Assembly (NCBI GenBank): GCA_038227745.1
Contig: JBBRPS010000520.1
Location: 1-7,407 of the forward strand
DNA: 7,407 bases
From: DASPXY01 sp038227745
GTDB taxonomy: Bacteria; Planctomycetota; Planctomycetia; Gemmatales; Gemmataceae
Direction of reading: 5' to 3'
The notes under the pieces are model-generated. The model was given only the letters and a program-made list of their open reading frames with translations, was not told the origin of the DNA and searched no databases. This document shows, one piece after another, positions 5,428 to 7,407 of the stretch. Every line of letters starts with the position of its first letter. Position 1 is the stretch's first letter. A program made the translations under genes and the position numbers.

Positions 5428-7335
5428 ATGAGGCCACACGATTCCCCTGAACTGGTCCAGGAACTCCCCAGGCCGTCCGCGCCGGCGGGAGGGCGCGCCC
5501 CCGCGGCTTCCCTGGTGGCCGACGGCGTGCGCCAGGTGTGCCGGCTGCTCCGCACCTGGTCCGCCGAGCACGCCGCCGTCGAGGACAACTGCACCGCCCT
5601 CGCGCTGCGTCTCGAAGACGAGCAGAAAACCCTCGGCGTCGGACTGCTGGAGGCAGTGCTGCACGGCATGGAGTTCTACCGCCGCATCCACTGCATCCTG
5701 CACGTTACGCAGTCCGGGACTCCCCTCGGGCGGTCGTCCGCCGCCGACCTGGGGCCGACTACCTACACCATCGAGGCCCTCGCCCCCACGGGCTCGCGGA
5801 TCCGGCTCCGGCGCGAAATGCCGTTCGCGCCGGAGGACGTCCCCGAGTTCCTGGCGAAGGCCGGCGCGGGCAAGAGCGACGAGCTGCGCGCGATGCTGAC
5901 GGACATCGTCCACGAGGCGGTGCGCGCCGTCCTCGGCGGGCCGGAGCAACCGCCGCGATTGCTCCGCCCCCTGGAGCGGTTGCATGACGCCTGCAAGGGG
6001 CGCGGCATGAGGACGCGCGCCGGGCAGATCCAGGCCACCCTCGACGAGCCGGCGCCGGAAGGGCTGCAGCGCTCGGTGCAGGCCCTGCTCGTTGGCGCCG
6101 CGGACGGTTGTCTCACGCCGGGGAGCGAGGTGCGCCTGTTCCGCCACGCCGCCCGGGTCACGCCGCCGTTCCTCGCGCCTCAGGAGTTCGAGGAGGCGCA
6201 GGCCGCCGTCGAGTCGCTGCGGCGGTGCGTCGCGCAGCAGCCCTGCCCGGCGACACTGCGGCAGGTGTGCGCGAAGCTGGACCTCCTCGGCACGTTCGCA
6301 CGGCGACTGCAACCCATCCTCACCGGGCCGTCCGCCGGGGCGCACCACGACTGGGCCCGCCTCCTGCTGGAGAACTTCTCGCGGTTAGGGCTGGTGGCAC
6401 GCAGCGTCCTCGGCGGGCCGCTCTCGGCCCCGCCTCCCCCCAAGGAACCCGCCCCCGCCCCCGAAACCTCACACGGGCCGAGATCCCTCGATGGGAGTGC
6501 GGCGCCGCAAGAGACGGCGCCTCCTCCCGCGGTCGCGGCGGAGGCGGCGTCGGCTGGTGTCTCCGCGGGACCGCCTCCGGTGCCCGCCGTGGACGGACCA
6601 CCCCCGCAGCAGCCACCCGCAGAGGCGGCCCCCCCCGAGGCGGTGACCGAAGTCGTCGCGGCGGGCGCGGAACCCCTGGTGGAGGCGGCCCAGGCGCTCG
6701 TGCAGGAATCCCCGCCGCCGGAGCCGACGCCGGAGGAAGCCGCCCTCGCCGAGCTGGCCCCGACTCACCGCGTCGTCGTCGAGTTCCGCGACATCCTGGC
6801 CCTGGCGCAGGAACTGAAAGCCACGCTGGACGGCCGCTGGGACGAGGCGGAGGAGGCCCTCCGCGAGCTGCACTACCCGGGCAAGCGCTTCCAGGAGGCC
6901 CTCGTTCGGGCCGCGAAATCGGAAGGGGAGGAGCGCAGCCGCGTCGTCAAGCGGGCGGCCCGCGAGCTCGCCGACGAGTTCGTCAACAAGATCCGCGGCT
7001 TCGACGCCCTGCTGCCGGGCAAGGGCAACCCGCCGCTGCCGTTCCTGGCGCCGGCCCACTTCACCGGCGAGGGCCGCGACGACCTCGCCCGCAAGGTCCG
7101 CGCCCTGCGCGACCGGCTGTTCCAGGTCATGCAGGCTTACGGCAACTACGCCGAGCACCAGGCCGCCGTCGGCGAGTCGGTGCGCAAGTACCAGGACCTC
7201 GACATCGTCTTCGTCTCCAACACGCGCGGCCGGCAGAACGAGATCTTGCAGATCCTGCTGCCGGGCTACGTCCGCCGCCGCGGCGATGGGACGTCGGAGC
7301 CGATCCGCTCGCCGAAGGTCAAGGTCGCCCGCTGA
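5428..7335 (+). CDS. Uncharacterised 635-residue protein with a possible GrpE-like C-terminal domain
   Basis: I do not recognise the protein as a whole. Residues 1-25 are Pro/Ala-rich and probably disordered. About residues 28-330 are mostly helical by composition (for example EEAQAAVESLRRCVAQQ). About 332-445 form a Pro/Ala/Glu-rich linker with runs of proline. About 447-570 are charged and helical with coiled-coil character. The tail resembles the end of GrpE, the DnaK nucleotide exchange factor: GNYAEHQAAVGE (572-583) recalls the FDP-x-HEAV region, and ILQILLPGY (606-614) followed by PIRSPKVKVAR (625-635) recalls the wing pattern V-x-x-GY ... LRPAxVxVA. No signal peptide or membrane helix is visible, so it is probably cytoplasmic. 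The start ATG at 5428 has no clear Shine-Dalgarno, but the frame upstream to about 5341 contains no ATG or GTG. It is transcribed away from the aminopropyltransferase-like gene. The coding call is secure; the GrpE link is an inference from motif resemblance. Confidence 0.85.
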   Translation: MRPHDSPELVQELPRPSAPAGGRAPAASLVADGVRQVCRLLRTWSAEHAAVEDNCTALALRLEDEQKTLGVGLLEAVLHGMEFYRRIHCILHVTQSGTPLGRSSAADLGPTTYTIEALAPTGSRIRLRREMPFAPEDVPEFLAKAGAGKSDELRAMLTDIVHEAVRAVLGGPEQPPRLLRPLERLHDACKGRGMRTRAGQIQATLDEPAPEGLQRSVQALLVGAADGCLTPGSEVRLFRHAARVTPPFLAPQEFEEAQAAVESLRRCVAQQPCPATLRQVCAKLDLLGTFARRLQPILTGPSAGAHHDWARLLLENFSRLGLVARSVLGGPLSAPPPPKEPAPAPETSHGPRSLDGSAAPQETAPPPAVAAEAASAGVSAGPPPVPAVDGPPPQQPPAEAAPPEAVTEVVAAGAEPLVEAAQALVQESPPPEPTPEEAALAELAPTHRVVVEFRDILALAQELKATLDGRWDEAEEALRELHYPGKRFQEALVRAAKSEGEERSRVVKRAARELADEFVNKIRGFDALLPGKGNPPLPFLAPAHFTGEGRDDLARKVRALRDRLFQVMQAYGNYAEHQAAVGESVRKYQDLDIVFVSNTRGRQNEILQILLPGYVRRRGDGTSEPIRSPKVKVAR

Positions 7336-7343
7336 GGCGAACG

Positions 7344-7407
7344 GCCGGCGTAAGCCGGCTGGTCCGTCACCCCACATGGAGTGACGGACCAGCCGGCTTA
7401 CGCCGGC
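7344..7407. repeat. 27-bp perfect inverted repeat downstream of the 635-residue protein gene
   Basis: Arms at 7344-7370 and 7381-7407 are exact reverse complements over 27 bases, around a 10-base spacer CCCACATGGA in which CC and GG can pair further. Each arm contains a nested GCCGGC-GTAA-GCCGGC pattern. It starts 8 nt after the TGA of the plus-strand gene, so it may end transcription from that side and from any convergent gene beyond the window, though no T tract is visible. The second arm ends exactly at the window edge, so the element may continue. A dispersed palindromic (REP- or MITE-like) element is the other reading. Confidence 0.9.

Noticed and set aside
5132..5431. A 99-codon plus-strand open frame in the divergent spacer
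   Set aside because: It crosses two of the perfect hairpins, has no ribosome site and runs into the next gene in another frame; there is no protein-like pattern.
5050..6348. A 432-codon minus-strand open frame
   Set aside because: It spans the divergent spacer and the antisense of the plus-strand gene. Its composition is R/G/A-rich, and accepting it would contradict the well-supported TTG start and ribosome site at 5086-5098.
6469..7377. A 302-codon minus-strand open frame
   Set aside because: It is antisense to the 635-residue protein gene, starts inside the terminal inverted repeat and has shadow-type arginine-rich composition.

Overview
The window is GC-rich bacterial DNA that looks like a planctomycete, most likely Gemmataceae or a close relative. 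This rests on three things: an ECF sigma factor of the type that partners Ser/Thr kinases in that phylum, the start of such a kinase directly downstream, and alanine/proline-rich linkers with repeat-rich spacers. The lineage is inferred from gene types, not from a marker gene.

Layout. Positions 1-1623 are read on the minus strand: a CvpA-like four-helix membrane protein (1623 to 991), an ECF sigma factor (916 to 347) and the first 84 codons of a Ser/Thr protein kinase (253 to the window edge). A spacer at 1624-1771 carries four copies of a GC-rich repeat. The largest gene (5086 to 1772, minus strand, TTG start) encodes a 1104-residue membrane protein ending in a spermidine-synthase-like domain. 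A 341-bp spacer (5087-5427) separates it from a divergent plus-strand gene (5428-7335). That spacer holds three hairpins and candidate promoters for both directions. The plus-strand gene encodes a 635-residue protein that I do not recognise as a whole, but its last ~65 residues resemble the C-terminal part of GrpE. The window ends in a 27-bp perfect inverted repeat just behind that gene.

How the genes may work together. The sigma factor and kinase form a familiar planctomycete signalling pair. The aminopropyltransferase-like membrane protein and the CvpA-like protein lie in the same direction, 148 bp apart, and could be co-transcribed, although the repeats between them could interrupt or process the transcript. 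The plus-strand gene is transcribed separately. No tRNA, rRNA, CRISPR array, transposase or phage gene was seen. The most unusual items are the possible GrpE-like tail on a large uncharacterised protein and the several distinct families of intergenic inverted repeats.
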